From Luteimonas sp. YGD11-2 (lineage in GTDB: Bacteria; Pseudomonadota; Gammaproteobacteria; Xanthomonadales; Xanthomonadaceae): a DNA stretch of 64,000 bases. The notes under the pieces are model-generated. The model was not told the origin of the DNA. It did no database searches and worked only from the letters and a program-made list of their open reading frames with translations. This document shows positions 8,967 through 18,335 of this stretch, piece by piece. Where the stretch lies: positions 248,001 to 312,000 of the forward strand of contig NZ_CP035376.1 of NCBI RefSeq assembly GCF_004118975.1, written 5' to 3'. The position numbers and the translations under genes were made by a program. Position 1 is the first letter of the stretch; each line of letters opens with the position of its first letter.

Positions 8967-10940
8967 GTGAGTGATCACAAGAGCAAATCAATCGACCCGG
9001 CCGACCCGGCGATGCCGAACTCCGGCCGAAGGGCGGTCCTGACCGGCAGCATGGCGCTGGCAGCCGGTGCTGCGGCCACGGGCCTGCTGGCCGGCTGCAG
9101 CGATCGGTCGGGCAACGGCGTCGCCACGGGGGCCGGTGCCTCGGCTGCGGGCGGTACGGCCGCCTCCGATGCCGCGGCCAGGATCCACATCGCGCCGGGC
9201 GAACTCGACGAGTACTACGGCTTTCTCTCGGGCGGCCAGAGCGGGGAGATCCGCATCGTCGGGATGCCGTCGATGCGTGAGCTGATGCGCATCCCGATCT
9301 TCAACCGCTGCAGCGCGACCGGCTGGGGCCAGACCAACGAGAGCCTGAGGGTCCTCACCGAAGGCCTGACGCCGCAGACCAGGGAATTCCTGAAGAACCG
9401 CGGCGGCACCCACCTCAACGGCGACGCGCACCATCCGCACATGTCGTTTACCGACGGCGCCCACGACGGCCGCTATGTGTACATCAACGACAAGGCCAAC
9501 ACGCGGGTGGCACGCGTGCGCTGTGACGTCATGAAGTGCGACAAGATCCTCGAGCTGCCGAACCAGCACACGGTCCACGGCATGCGCCTGCAGAAGTATC
9601 CGAAGACCGGCTATCTGTTCTGCAACGGCGAAGACAGCGTGCCGCTGCAGAACGACGGCACCAATCTCAATGACCTCGAGCAGTACCGCTACATCTTCAG
9701 CGCGGTCGATGGCGAGACCATGCAGGTCGCCTGGCAGGTCATGGTCAGCGGCAACCTGGACAACGTCGACGCCGATTACCAGGGTCTGTACGCCTTCTCG
9801 ACCAGCTACAACTCCGAGGAAGGCATGACGCTTGGCGAGATGACCGCCTCCGAGCAGGACCACGTCGTAGTCTTCGACATCAAGGCGATCGAGGCCGCGG
9901 TCGCCAACGGCGAGGCCGAAACCATCAACGGCGTACCGGTCCTGGACGGTCGCAAAACGGCGAACTCGGCGTTCACCCGCTACATCCCGGTGTCCAACAG
10001 CCCGCACGGCATGAACATGGCGCCCGATGGCATCCACGCCGTTGCCAATGGCAAGCTGTCGCCGACCGCCACCGTGTTCGACGTACGTAAGTTCCCGGAA
10101 CTGTTTGCCGGAACGATCCAGCCGCGCGACACCGTCGTCGCCGAGCCGGAACTCGGCCTGGGCCCGCTGCATACGGCGTTTGACGGCCGCGGCAACGCCT
10201 ACACGACCCTCTTCATCGATAGCCAGATCGTCAAGTGGAACATCGCGAAGGCGGTGCAGCTGTACAACGGCGAGGACGTCGACCCGATCATCCAGAAGCT
10301 CGACGTGCAGTATCAGCCGGGCCACAACCACACCTCGATGGGCGAGAGCAAGGAGGCCGACGGCAAGTGGCTGATGTCGCTCAACAAGTTCTCCAAGGAC
10401 CGGTTCCTCAACGTGGGCCCGCTGAAGCCCGAGAATGACCAGCTGATCGATATCTCCGGCGACGAAATGGTCGTGGTGCACGACGGTCCGTCGTTCGCCG
10501 AACCGCATGACATCGAGATCATCCACCGCTCCAAGGTCAACCCGGTCAACGTCTGGGACCGCAACGACCCGATGTGGGAAGACGCGCGCAGGCAGGCCGC
10601 GGCGGATGGCGTCAAGCTCGAGTCCGCCTCCCAGGTCATTCGCGACGGCAACAAGGTGCGGGTCTACATGACCTCGGTGGCCCCGGCCTTCAGCCTGACC
10701 GACTTCACCGTCAAGCGCGGCGACGAAGTGACCGTGTACGTGACCAACAACGACAGCGTGGAAGACCTGACCCACGGCTTCACCATCGTCAACTACGGCG
10801 TGGCCATGGAAGTCGGCCCGCAGGCGACCGCCTCGGTCACCTTCACCGCCGACCGCCCCGGCGTCTACTGGTATTACTGCCAGTGGTTCTGCCACGCCAT
10901 GCATATGGAAATGAAGGGGCGGATGCTGGTCGAGGCCTGA
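8967..10940 (+). CDS. nosZ: nitrous-oxide reductase NosZ (clade I, Tat-exported)
   Basis: NosZ reduces N2O to N2 in the periplasm, the last step of denitrification. The GTG start at 8967 is set by the strong GGAGGA at 8955-8960. The 657-residue precursor has a twin-arginine signal ([20 protein letters not shown]), marking a typical clade I enzyme; a cysteine at the end of the signal and a Gly/Ala linker follow. CuZ ligands are seen in [35 protein letters not shown] and EPHDIEI. The C-terminal cupredoxin domain carries the CuA site: THGFTI plus C638, C642, H646 and M649 in [12 protein letters not shown]. All expected copper ligands are present, so it should be active. Confidence 0.97.
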   Translation: MSDHKSKSIDPADPAMPNSGRRAVLTGSMALAAGAAATGLLAGCSDRSGNGVATGAGASAAGGTAASDAAARIHIAPGELDEYYGFLSGGQSGEIRIVGMPSMRELMRIPIFNRCSATGWGQTNESLRVLTEGLTPQTREFLKNRGGTHLNGDAHHPHMSFTDGAHDGRYVYINDKANTRVARVRCDVMKCDKILELPNQHTVHGMRLQKYPKTGYLFCNGEDSVPLQNDGTNLNDLEQYRYIFSAVDGETMQVAWQVMVSGNLDNVDADYQGLYAFSTSYNSEEGMTLGEMTASEQDHVVVFDIKAIEAAVANGEAETINGVPVLDGRKTANSAFTRYIPVSNSPHGMNMAPDGIHAVANGKLSPTATVFDVRKFPELFAGTIQPRDTVVAEPELGLGPLHTAFDGRGNAYTTLFIDSQIVKWNIAKAVQLYNGEDVDPIIQKLDVQYQPGHNHTSMGESKEADGKWLMSLNKFSKDRFLNVGPLKPENDQLIDISGDEMVVVHDGPSFAEPHDIEIIHRSKVNPVNVWDRNDPMWEDARRQAAADGVKLESASQVIRDGNKVRVYMTSVAPAFSLTDFTVKRGDEVTVYVTNNDSVEDLTHGFTIVNYGVAMEVGPQATASVTFTADRPGVYWYYCQWFCHAMHMEMKGRMLVEA

Positions 10941-10942
10941 GC

Positions 10943-12274
10943 GTGACGCGTAATGGACTTCCGGCGCCTCGGCGCCGGTGGCGCCTGCTCGGCCGGGGCG
11001 GGCATCCCGCCCCGGCGTTCCGGCAGGCGCTCGTGTGTGGCTTGGCGACGGTCTGCCTCATGGTGTCGAACGGGATGTCGGCCGCCGAGCACGGGGTGCC
11101 TCCGGGCACCCTTCTGCAGCCGGTGATCGACGCCGCGGCGCCAGGCGACACCATCCGCCTGACGGCCGGCCGGCACGCCGGCCCGGTCGTCATCGACAGG
11201 ACGCTCTCGCTCGTCGGCGAGCCCGGCGCGGTGATCACAGGGCCCGGCACCGGCAGCGTGGTCACGGTCACGGCGCCGGACGTGCGCATCCACGGGCTGG
11301 AGATCAGCGGATCGGGCACCGACCTGGCGGCGATGGATTCGGCAATCCTGGTGCGCGAGTCTGCACTGCGGGCGGACGTCCGTGACAACCACCTGGTTGG
11401 CAACCTGTTCGGCGTGTACCTGCACGGGGCCGGCGACTCGATCGTCCAGGACAACGTCATCACCGGGCGCAAGGACATGCGCCTGGCCGAGGCCGGCAAC
11501 GGCGTCTCGATCTGGAATGCCCCCGGCGCCGCAGTGATCGGCAACACCATCAGCCATGGCCGCGACGGTATCTACGTCAGGGTCAGCAACCGGAACACCT
11601 TCGAGCGCAACACCTTCTCCGACCTGCGCTTCGCGATCCACTACATGTATACCCACGACAGCCGCATCATCGGCAACACGTCCCGCGGCAACCACGTCGG
11701 CTGGGCGATCATGTTTTCCAAGGGGCTGGAAATCCGCGATAACGTGTCCATCGGCGACCGGGATCACGGCCTCATGCTCAACGCCACCAACGAGTCGCAG
11801 GTGGTCGGCAATACCGTCCGCGATGGTGGTGAAAAGTGCGTGTTCATCTACAACGCCAACCGCAACCGGTTCGACAGCAACTGGTTCGAGGGTTGCCCGA
11901 TCGGCGTCCACTTCACCGCCGGGTCCGAAGGCAACGCGCTCGTCGGCAACGCCTTCGTGGCCAACCGGATGCAGATCAAATACGTGGGCACCCGCCACCT
12001 CGACTGGGCGTCGGAAGGACGTGGCAATTACTGGAGCGACAACCCCGCCTATGACCTCGATGGCGACGGCATCGGCGATCGGCCGTATCGGCCCAACGAC
12101 GTGATGGACGAGATCCTGTGGACGCTGCCGCAGGCCAAGGTGCTGGTGAGCAGCCCGGCGGTGCAGATGGTGCGCTGGGCGCAGGCGCGCTTCCCCGCGT
12201 TGTCCACCGGCGGCGTGGTGGACAGTGCGCCGCTGATGCGTCCGCCGCAGATGTCGCGGGATGCATCGCCATGA
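10943..12274 (+). CDS. nosD: NosD, periplasmic copper-sulfur delivery protein
   Basis: NosD is a periplasmic right-handed beta-helix protein that works with the NosFY ABC transporter to build the Cu4S (CuZ) centre of NosZ. The 443-residue product has an arginine-rich start, a hydrophobic export signal ending near MSAAEHG, and many short parallel-beta repeats such as NHLVGNLFGVYLHG, GNTISHGRDGIYVRV and GNTVRDGGEKC, typical of the carbohydrate-binding/sugar-hydrolase repeat fold. The DLDGDGIGDRPYRP block near the C-terminus is a family hallmark. The GTG at 10943 is two bases after the nosZ stop, with GAGG at 10932; a GTG at 11033 would still keep most of the signal. Its stop overlaps the nosF start. 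Confidence 0.93.
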   Translation: MTRNGLPAPRRRWRLLGRGGHPAPAFRQALVCGLATVCLMVSNGMSAAEHGVPPGTLLQPVIDAAAPGDTIRLTAGRHAGPVVIDRTLSLVGEPGAVITGPGTGSVVTVTAPDVRIHGLEISGSGTDLAAMDSAILVRESALRADVRDNHLVGNLFGVYLHGAGDSIVQDNVITGRKDMRLAEAGNGVSIWNAPGAAVIGNTISHGRDGIYVRVSNRNTFERNTFSDLRFAIHYMYTHDSRIIGNTSRGNHVGWAIMFSKGLEIRDNVSIGDRDHGLMLNATNESQVVGNTVRDGGEKCVFIYNANRNRFDSNWFEGCPIGVHFTAGSEGNALVGNAFVANRMQIKYVGTRHLDWASEGRGNYWSDNPAYDLDGDGIGDRPYRPNDVMDEILWTLPQAKVLVSSPAVQMVRWAQARFPALSTGGVVDSAPLMRPPQMSRDASP

Positions 12275-13197
12275 GCGTCATCGCCGAATGGAACGGGGTG
12301 ACGCGTCGCTACGGCGCCGTGGTCGCGGTCCGCGACGTCAGCCTCGCGCTGAATGCCGGGGAGGCGACCGCGCTGGTGGGCCACAACGGTGCCGGCAAGA
12401 CCACGCTGATCAAGCTCCTGCTCGGCCTCGTGCAGCCGGGCGAAGGCACGGTGCGCGTGGCCGGCGTCGACCCGGCCGGCGCACGCGGCGCCGACGCCCG
12501 GCGCACGCTCGGCTTCCTGCCCGAGAACGTGGCCTTCCATGGCGCGATGACCGGCACCGAGCTGATGACGTTCTATGCCGGGCTCAAGCGTCACTCGCCG
12601 CGCCGCAACCAGGAGTTGCTGGCCATGGTCGGGATCGCGGATGCCGCCAACCGGCGGGTGTCGACGTATTCGAAGGGCATGCGCCAGCGGCTCGGCATCG
12701 CCCAGGCCCTGATCGGCGAGCCGCGGCTGCTGTTGTTCGACGAGCCCACCAGTGGCCTGGATCCCGCATCCCGCGTCGATGTCTTCAACACCATCGACAT
12801 GCTGCGCGGCAGCGGCGCCACGGTGCTGGTCTGTACCCACGCGCTGGCCGAGGTCGAGAACCGGGTGGACCGGGTCGCGATCATGAATCGCGGCCAGTTG
12901 CTGGCGGCCGGCACCCTCGACCAGCTGCGCGAAGGTGCTGTTCCGGAGGTGCGTCTGCGGCTGCGCATGCGCGAGGGCGGGGTTGACCCGGCGCCGCTGC
13001 TTGCCGGACTTCCGGCAGGAAGCCGGTGTAAGGCACAGGCCGATGACACGCTGGTGCTCAGCGTGCCGGCGTCGGAAAAAATGGCCGCGCTGCGGACCCT
13101 CGCGGCGACCGACGGCGTCGAGGACATCCACACCGCGACGCCCGGCCTCGAGGACCTCTACCGGCACCTGGTCGAGCAGCAGGCGGGCGCGGCATGA
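12271..13197 (+). CDS. nosF: NosF, ABC transporter ATPase for NosZ maturation
   Basis: The 308-residue cytosolic ATPase powers the NosFY transporter thought to supply sulfur or a related species for CuZ assembly. Walker A is GHNGAGKTT (about residues 37-45), the ABC signature is YSKGMRQRLGIAQAL (about 132-146), and Walker B with the catalytic Glu is LLLFDEPTSGLDP (about 154-166), followed by the H-loop CTHAL. A C-terminal extension of roughly 85 residues is normal for NosF. The ATG overlaps the nosD stop by four bases (ATGA), and the stop overlaps nosY in the same way. Confidence 0.95.
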   Translation: MSVIAEWNGVTRRYGAVVAVRDVSLALNAGEATALVGHNGAGKTTLIKLLLGLVQPGEGTVRVAGVDPAGARGADARRTLGFLPENVAFHGAMTGTELMTFYAGLKRHSPRRNQELLAMVGIADAANRRVSTYSKGMRQRLGIAQALIGEPRLLLFDEPTSGLDPASRVDVFNTIDMLRGSGATVLVCTHALAEVENRVDRVAIMNRGQLLAAGTLDQLREGAVPEVRLRLRMREGGVDPAPLLAGLPAGSRCKAQADDTLVLSVPASEKMAALRTLAATDGVEDIHTATPGLEDLYRHLVEQQAGAA

Positions 13198-14018
13198 ACG
13201 TATTGAAGCTTGCGATGCAGGAGATCCGGGCCGGCCTGCGCAACCGCTGGGTGGTCGCGACCACGCTGCTGCTGGCCGCGCTGTCGCTGTCGTTGGTGCT
13301 GCTGGGCAGTGCCCCCACCGGTGCGGTCAGTGCCGACCCGCTGGCGGTGGTGGTGGTCAGCCTGGCCAGCCTCACGATCTTCCTGATCCCGCTGATTGCG
13401 CTGCTGCTGTCGTTCGATGCCATCGTCGGCGAGCAGGAGCGCGGCACCCTGATGCTGCTGCTGTCCTACCCGGTGGCGCGCTGGCAGGTGGTCGTGGGCA
13501 AGGCCCTCGCTCACGTCTGCATCCTGGGCATCGCCACGCTGCTGGGCTATGGCGTCGCGGCGGCAACGCTTGCGATGGGCAACGAAACCGGCACGCTGGC
13601 TTGGGGCGCCTTCGCGATGATGGTGCTCACGTCGATCATGCTGGGTGCGGCCTTCGTGTCGATGGGCGTACTGGCGAGCACGCTGGTGCGAGAGCGCGCG
13701 ACCGCGGCCGGCCTGGCGGTGGCGGCGTGGCTGTTCTTCGTGCTGATCTACGACACCGCCCTGCTGGGCATCCTGGTGGCGGACCAGGGCCGTCACGTGA
13801 CCCAGAGCGTGCTGGACGTGCTGCTGCTGCTCAATCCGGCCGACGTCTACCGGATCTTCAACATGACCGCCAACGATGGCGTGGCCGTCTACAGTGGCCT
13901 GGCCGGCCCGGGCAACGCGGCCCCGCTTCCGCCAGGCGTGCTGTTCGCGGTGCTGGCGACCTGGGTGATGGCTCCGCTGGCGCTGGCGATACTTGCATTC
14001 AGGAGAAGGCCGATATGA
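13194..14018 (+). CDS. nosY: NosY, ABC transporter permease for NosZ maturation
   Basis: This 274-residue inner-membrane protein pairs with NosF. About six hydrophobic segments are visible, starting with VVATTLLLAALSLSLVLLG and ending with LFAVLATWVMAPLALAILAF. The VGEQERGTLMLLLSYPVARW block after the second helix is typical of ABC-2 type permeases. The ATG overlaps the nosF stop, and the nosY stop overlaps the nosL start, so nosDFYL form one tightly coupled translation block. Confidence 0.93.
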   Translation: MNVLKLAMQEIRAGLRNRWVVATTLLLAALSLSLVLLGSAPTGAVSADPLAVVVVSLASLTIFLIPLIALLLSFDAIVGEQERGTLMLLLSYPVARWQVVVGKALAHVCILGIATLLGYGVAAATLAMGNETGTLAWGAFAMMVLTSIMLGAAFVSMGVLASTLVRERATAAGLAVAAWLFFVLIYDTALLGILVADQGRHVTQSVLDVLLLLNPADVYRIFNMTANDGVAVYSGLAGPGNAAPLPPGVLFAVLATWVMAPLALAILAFRRRPI

Positions 14019-14563
14019 GGACTGGACCGATGAAATGGGCCGCGATCGGCCTGGCGCTGCTGCTGGCCACCGCCTGCGACCGCAACGCACCCACCGGGCC
14101 GCCGCCGGCCGCGGTCGAGGTTCCGGACGATGCCAGCGGCCACTACTGCGGCATGCTGCTGTCCACCCACGACGGCCCCAAGGGGCAGATACACCTCGAA
14201 AGCCGCGACGCGCCGATCTGGTTCTCGTCGGTGCGTGACACCATCGCTTTCCTGCGCCTGCCCGAGGAAGCCAGCGACATCGCAGCGGTCTACGTCAACG
14301 ACATGGGCCGGGCCCGGATATGGAACCAGCCCGAAGCCGGGACCTGGGTGGACGCGCGCAACGCGTGGTTCGTGGTGGAGAGCTCCTTGGTCGGCGGCAT
14401 GGGCGCGCCGGAGGCGGTGCCCTTCTCCACCGAGCCTGCGGCGGAACAATTCCGCGCCAAACACGGCGGGCGGATCGTCCGTCTCGACGATATTCCAGAC
14501 GACTACGTGCTTGGCCCGGTGGACCTGTCATCGTCCATGCCGGAGGAGCACCAGGGCCATTGA
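14015..14563 (+). CDS. nosL: NosL, copper chaperone lipoprotein
   Basis: NosL is an outer- or inner-membrane lipoprotein facing the periplasm that supplies Cu(I) to apo-NosZ. The 182-residue precursor has a lipobox ending in ATAC at Cys21 after a short hydrophobic signal. The Cu(I) site motif C-x-M is seen as HYCGMLLSTHDGPKGQ (C45, M47), and the VRDTIAFLRLPEE and VYVNDMG blocks are family features. The ATG at 14015 overlaps the nosY stop; Met6 (14030) is a possible internal start that would leave the signal intact. The last residues are rich in Ser, Glu and His (PEEHQGH) and may also bind metal. Confidence 0.93.
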   Translation: MRTGPMKWAAIGLALLLATACDRNAPTGPPPAAVEVPDDASGHYCGMLLSTHDGPKGQIHLESRDAPIWFSSVRDTIAFLRLPEEASDIAAVYVNDMGRARIWNQPEAGTWVDARNAWFVVESSLVGGMGAPEAVPFSTEPAAEQFRAKHGGRIVRLDDIPDDYVLGPVDLSSSMPEEHQGH

Positions 14564-14573
14564 GGATCCGGTC

Positions 14574-15605
14574 ATGCTGAATCGCCGACGTTTTCTTTCA
14601 GTCGCCGCCACCGCTGCAGTCCTGGGATCGGTGCCGGGCCGGCCTGCATTTGCCGCATCGGCTGCGTCGCCGGCGCCCACCGTCTGGAAAGGCGTGGCGA
14701 TGGGCGCGGTGGCCTCGATGACGCTGGTCCACCCGGACCGTGCACAGGCGCAGGCGATGATCGCGCGCTGCATGGCGGAGGTGGAGCGGCTGGAATCGAT
14801 CTTCAGCCTGTACCGGGCGGATTCGGCCCTGTCCCGGCTCAATGCCGCCGGCCGGCTGGACGATCCGCAGACCGAACTGGTGCAGCTGCTGTCGTTCGGT
14901 CTGTCCCTGGCGCAGGCCAGCGGCGGCGCGTTCGATCCCAGCGTGCAGCCGCTGCTGCGGCTGTATTTCGACCATTTCTCGCGGCCGGGTGCCTCCCCGC
15001 AGGGCCCCACGGCCGCGGCGATTGCCCAGGCGCGGCAGCGGGTGGGCTTTGCCGACGTCGAAGTGGGCCTGGGCCGGATCCGCCTCGGCCGTCCCGGTGC
15101 TGCGATCACGCTGAACGGCCTGGCCCAGGGCTTCATCACCGACCGGGTTGCCGACCTGCTGCAGGCCAACGGCTTCGACAACGTATTGATCGACCTCGGG
15201 GAAGGGCGTGCGCTCGGCCATCGCCCCGACGGCGCACCCTGGCGCGCCGGCGTCGCCGATCCGGCCGAGCCCGGACGGACCCTGTTCGAACTGCCGCTGG
15301 GCAGCGCGCGAGGCCAGTATCCCGCGCTGGCGAGTTCCGGCGGCTACGGCACGCGCTTCGGGCCGAATCCGGCCCTGCATCACCTGCTCGATCCCCGCAC
15401 CGGCCGCAGCGCCAACCACCATGCGGCGGTCTCGGTGGCGGCCCCGCGGGCCACGCTCGCCGATGGCCTCTCCACCACGCTGCTGGTTCTGTCGCCGGAG
15501 CAGCGCACGCCGCTGCTCGCGAACTACCCGACCGTGCGCACCTGGTTCGTGGATGCCGCAGGCCACGTCACCGGCCCCGACGGTGCACCGGCCGGTGGGG
15601 CCTGA
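14574..15605 (+). CDS. apbE: ApbE-type FAD:protein FMN transferase (NosX role)
   Basis: ApbE/NosX attaches FMN to a threonine of target proteins in the periplasm; here the obvious target is NosR. The 343-residue precursor begins with a twin-arginine signal (NRRRFLSVAATAAVLGS). Family features are ERLESIFSLYRADSALSRLN, LNGLAQGFITDRVADLL (flavin site) and the C-terminal LADGLSTTLLVL with the Mg-binding Asp. GAGG at 14562-14565 lies eight bases before the ATG. It is the last gene before a strong terminator, so its expression is tied to the nos operon. Confidence 0.93.
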   Translation: MLNRRRFLSVAATAAVLGSVPGRPAFAASAASPAPTVWKGVAMGAVASMTLVHPDRAQAQAMIARCMAEVERLESIFSLYRADSALSRLNAAGRLDDPQTELVQLLSFGLSLAQASGGAFDPSVQPLLRLYFDHFSRPGASPQGPTAAAIAQARQRVGFADVEVGLGRIRLGRPGAAITLNGLAQGFITDRVADLLQANGFDNVLIDLGEGRALGHRPDGAPWRAGVADPAEPGRTLFELPLGSARGQYPALASSGGYGTRFGPNPALHHLLDPRTGRSANHHAAVSVAAPRATLADGLSTTLLVLSPEQRTPLLANYPTVRTWFVDAAGHVTGPDGAPAGGA

Positions 15606-15617
15606 CAGCCAGGCATG

Positions 15618-15648
15618 AAAAAGGCGGGGGACATGCCCCCGCCTTTTT
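15618..15648. terminator. bidirectional rho-independent terminator between apbE and the azurin gene
   Basis: A 13-bp perfect stem, AAAAAGGCGGGGG at 15618-15630 and its complement at 15636-15648, surrounds the loop ACATG. T-runs occur on both strands, so it can end the nos transcript rightwards and the azurin transcript leftwards. Confidence 0.92.
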
Positions 15649-15666
15649 CGACTTACCCGCGGATGC

Positions 15667-16266
15667 TCAGCCGACGGAAAGGGTGCCGTTCATGAGCGCC
15701 GAATGGCCGGGGAAGCTGCAGAAGAACTTGTAGGCCTCGCCCGCCTGCAGATCGCTGACGGAGAAGGTGACCGAGGTCGTCTCGCCGCCGCCGATCATGT
15801 CGGTTGCCGCGATGACGCGCTCGTCGTCGGGCTTCAGGAAGCCCGCCTCGAGACCCGCTGCCATGCCATCGGCCGCCACGCCCGGCATGTCGCCCGAGGT
15901 CGTGATGACCACGTTGTGGCCCATGGCCGCGACCGGCATCTTGCCGACGTGGTTCATCGTGATCGTGAAGTCGCTGCAGGAAGACGGAACGGTGATCGAC
16001 CGGGTGTTGAACTGCATCGCGTCGTTGCTTTCGATCACGATCTCGCAGCCTGTGACGACGGGATCGGTGCCGGTGGCCGCGGGTGTGGCAGCTGTGGTCG
16101 CCGGGGTGGTGGCCTCAGCCGGAGCAGCCGGCGGTGTCTGCGCCGGGGTGGTGTCGGCCGCGGCGGGCGGCGGCGTGGCCGTTGAAGCCGGCGGCGCGGA
16201 ATTGTCGCCACAGGCGGACAGGGCCAGCGCGCATGCGGCGGTCAGGAGGGTCAATTTGATGTTCAT
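15667..16266 (-). CDS. lipid-anchored azurin (type 1 copper protein)
   Basis: Azurin carries single electrons in the periplasm. The 199-residue precursor has a lipoprotein signal (LALSAC, Cys19), then a 50-residue Ala/Pro/Thr linker, then a full azurin domain from about residue 73. Copper ligands are H117 (MGHNVVIT) and C183, H188, M192 in FFCSFPGHSALM; C74 and C97 make the usual disulfide. A tethered azurin with such a linker resembles Laz of Neisseria. GGAG lies seven bases before the ATG. It is convergent with the nos operon across a shared terminator, so donation of electrons to NosZ or to a reductase is plausible but not shown by sequence. Confidence 0.93.
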   Translation of the reverse strand: MNIKLTLLTAACALALSACGDNSAPPASTATPPPAAADTTPAQTPPAAPAEATTPATTAATPAATGTDPVVTGCEIVIESNDAMQFNTRSITVPSSCSDFTITMNHVGKMPVAAMGHNVVITTSGDMPGVAADGMAAGLEAGFLKPDDERVIAATDMIGGGETTSVTFSVSDLQAGEAYKFFCSFPGHSALMNGTLSVG

Positions 16267-16488
16267 GCGGGAACTCCGGGAAGTGACGGGGGGCATGTGC
16301 CGGGAAGCAGAGCCGCGCCAGTGTGGAGGCGCGCGCCACCGCGCATGATACGCCCCCGTGTATTGGGGGTCTGTCAATCCAGTCGGTCCCGGCAGCCCTC
16401 GTCCACACGCCGGCCAGCCGGCGAAGCGCGCGCTACCAGCTCATCCGGTGAAGGTGGACTGCACTACGCCGGGCCCGTGACCTGCCCC

Positions 16489-16520
16489 AAAAGGAACGGC
16501 GCCCGAAGGCGCCGTCCTTT
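16489..16520 (-). terminator. rho-independent terminator after the M28 peptidase gene
   Basis: CGGCGCC (16497-16503) and GGCGCCG (16508-16514) form a 7-bp GC stem around CGAA, extended by six A-T and G-C pairs with one bulged A. It lies 20 bp past the stop of the leftward M28 gene. Confidence 0.7.
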
Positions 16521-16539
16521 GTGTCGCGGTGTCAGCCGG

Positions 16540-18252
16540 TTACTGCGCCGACATCATCGCGTCGCGGTTGGCCTTGAAGGGATTGCCCTCGTACCAGTTC
16601 GGCCAGCGGGTGGTGTCGTCGACCAGCACGCGGCCGACGCCGTACAGCGCTTCGAGGTCCTGCACCACGCCTTCGAGGTTCCACTCCTCGAGGAACACGT
16701 CGCCGGGCTGGTGGTAGCGGCTGGCGTAATCCTTGGCTGCCGCCTCGCCGCCGGCGGTGCCGCCGTCGACGAGGTCACCGCCACCCTTGGCGTACAGCGC
16801 CGGCACGCCGGCCTTGGCGAAGTTGAAGTGGTCGGAGCGGAAGTAGAAGCCACCCGCCGGGTTTCCCTCTTCGGCGAGCACGCGACCCTGGCGCTCGGCC
16901 TCCACCTTGAGCAGGTCCTCCAGCTCCGAGTTGCCCATGCCGGTGACCACGAAGTCACGCGACGGCCCGGCCACGCTCATCGCGTCGAGATTGATCACCG
17001 CGGCGATCTTCGACAGCTCGAAGCTCGGGTGGGCGACGTAGTACTTCGAGCCGAGCAGGCCGGATTCCTCCAGCGTGACCGCCAGGAACGCGACCGAGCG
17101 CTTCGGCGCCGGCTGCGTGGTGGCGAACCGCTCGGCGATCTCGATGATGCCGGCGATGCCGGTGGCGTTGTCGACGGCGCCGTTGTAGATCACCTTCTCG
17201 CCGTCCTCGCCCTCGTGCGCGCCGAGGTGGTCCCAGTGGCCCATGTAGATCACCGCCTCGTCCGGGCGCTCGCTGCCGGGCAGGACGCCGATCACGTTGC
17301 GCGAGGACTTCTCGGCGATGGTGCTGGCGAGGTCGAACGACACCGTGGCGTTCAGCGGCACCGGGCGGAAGCCCCGGCGGTTGGCGGCGGCGATCTGCGC
17401 GTCGAGGTCGAGGCCCGCGGCCTCGAACAGCTCGCGCGCCACGTCCCCGCTGATCCAGCCCTGCGCCGGCAGGCGCGGGTCCGGATCGTCCTCGGCACGC
17501 AGGTCGAACTGCGCGCCCGACCAGGAATTCTTCACCACGTCCCAGCCGTACGATGCGCCGGGGGTGTCATGGATGATCAGCGCGGCGCTCGCGCCCTTGC
17601 GTGCGGCCTCCTCGAACTTGTACGTCCAGCGGCCGTAGTAGGTCATGCGGTCGCCTTCGAACAGCTGCGCGTCCTGGGCGTGGAAGCCGGGGTCGTTGAC
17701 CAGCATGACCACCGTCTTGCCTTCGACGTCGAGGCCGGCGTAGTCGTTCCAGTTCTGCTCCGGTGCGTCCACGCCGTAGCCGACGAACACCAGCTCGCTG
17801 TCGGCCACGCTCACCTGCGGCTGGCCGGTGCGGGTGCCGATCACCATCTCGTCGCCGAAGGCCAGCGTGCGCTCGCCCTTGGGGCCATTGATGCGCAGCG
17901 TGGTGGTGGTATCGGCGGTGGTCTCGATCATCGGCACCGTCTGGTACCAGCTGCCGTCGGCGCCGCCGGGCTCGAGCCCGATGCGCTCGTACTGCGCGCG
18001 GATGTACTCGACGGTCTTCTCACCGCCCGCCGAACCGGGGGCGCGGCCTTCGAACTCGTCGGAGGCGAGGGTGCGGGTGAGTTCGGCGAAATCGGCCGTG
18101 GTGATGTCGGCGGAGAACGCATGGGCGGCGGCGTCGGTGCTGCCCTGCGCCGGCGCGGGCTGCCCGTTCGCCTCCGGGGACGCAGCGTCGCGGTTGCAGC
18201 CGGCCAGCGCGAGCGCTGCGGCCAGCGTGCCGATCAGGAGGGGTCTGTGCAT
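16540..18252 (-). CDS. M28 family zinc aminopeptidase, lipoprotein
   Basis: This 570-residue secreted peptidase has a lipobox at ALAGC (Cys19). A protease-associated (PA) region lies at about 130-300 (NDYAGLDVEGKTVVMLVNDPG, ASAALIIHDTPGASYGW). The C-terminal M28 domain keeps the di-zinc ligands: H339 and D341 (YMGHWDHLGAH), bridging D361 (NGAVDNATG), catalytic E395-E396 (LEESGLLGSKYY), D423 (NLDAM) and H514 (SRYHQPGD). It should cleave N-terminal residues from peptides in the periplasm or on the surface. It stands alone between two other monocistronic genes. Confidence 0.92.
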   Translation of the reverse strand: MHRPLLIGTLAAALALAGCNRDAASPEANGQPAPAQGSTDAAAHAFSADITTADFAELTRTLASDEFEGRAPGSAGGEKTVEYIRAQYERIGLEPGGADGSWYQTVPMIETTADTTTTLRINGPKGERTLAFGDEMVIGTRTGQPQVSVADSELVFVGYGVDAPEQNWNDYAGLDVEGKTVVMLVNDPGFHAQDAQLFEGDRMTYYGRWTYKFEEAARKGASAALIIHDTPGASYGWDVVKNSWSGAQFDLRAEDDPDPRLPAQGWISGDVARELFEAAGLDLDAQIAAANRRGFRPVPLNATVSFDLASTIAEKSSRNVIGVLPGSERPDEAVIYMGHWDHLGAHEGEDGEKVIYNGAVDNATGIAGIIEIAERFATTQPAPKRSVAFLAVTLEESGLLGSKYYVAHPSFELSKIAAVINLDAMSVAGPSRDFVVTGMGNSELEDLLKVEAERQGRVLAEEGNPAGGFYFRSDHFNFAKAGVPALYAKGGGDLVDGGTAGGEAAAKDYASRYHQPGDVFLEEWNLEGVVQDLEALYGVGRVLVDDTTRWPNWYEGNPFKANRDAMMSAQ

Positions 18253-18335
18253 GCGGTGTCTCCGGTACGGGAACCGCCGATTCTAGGCCACCCGGCGCCC
18301 CCGGCCACTGCGGCGGGCGCCCGGGCTACCGCGGG

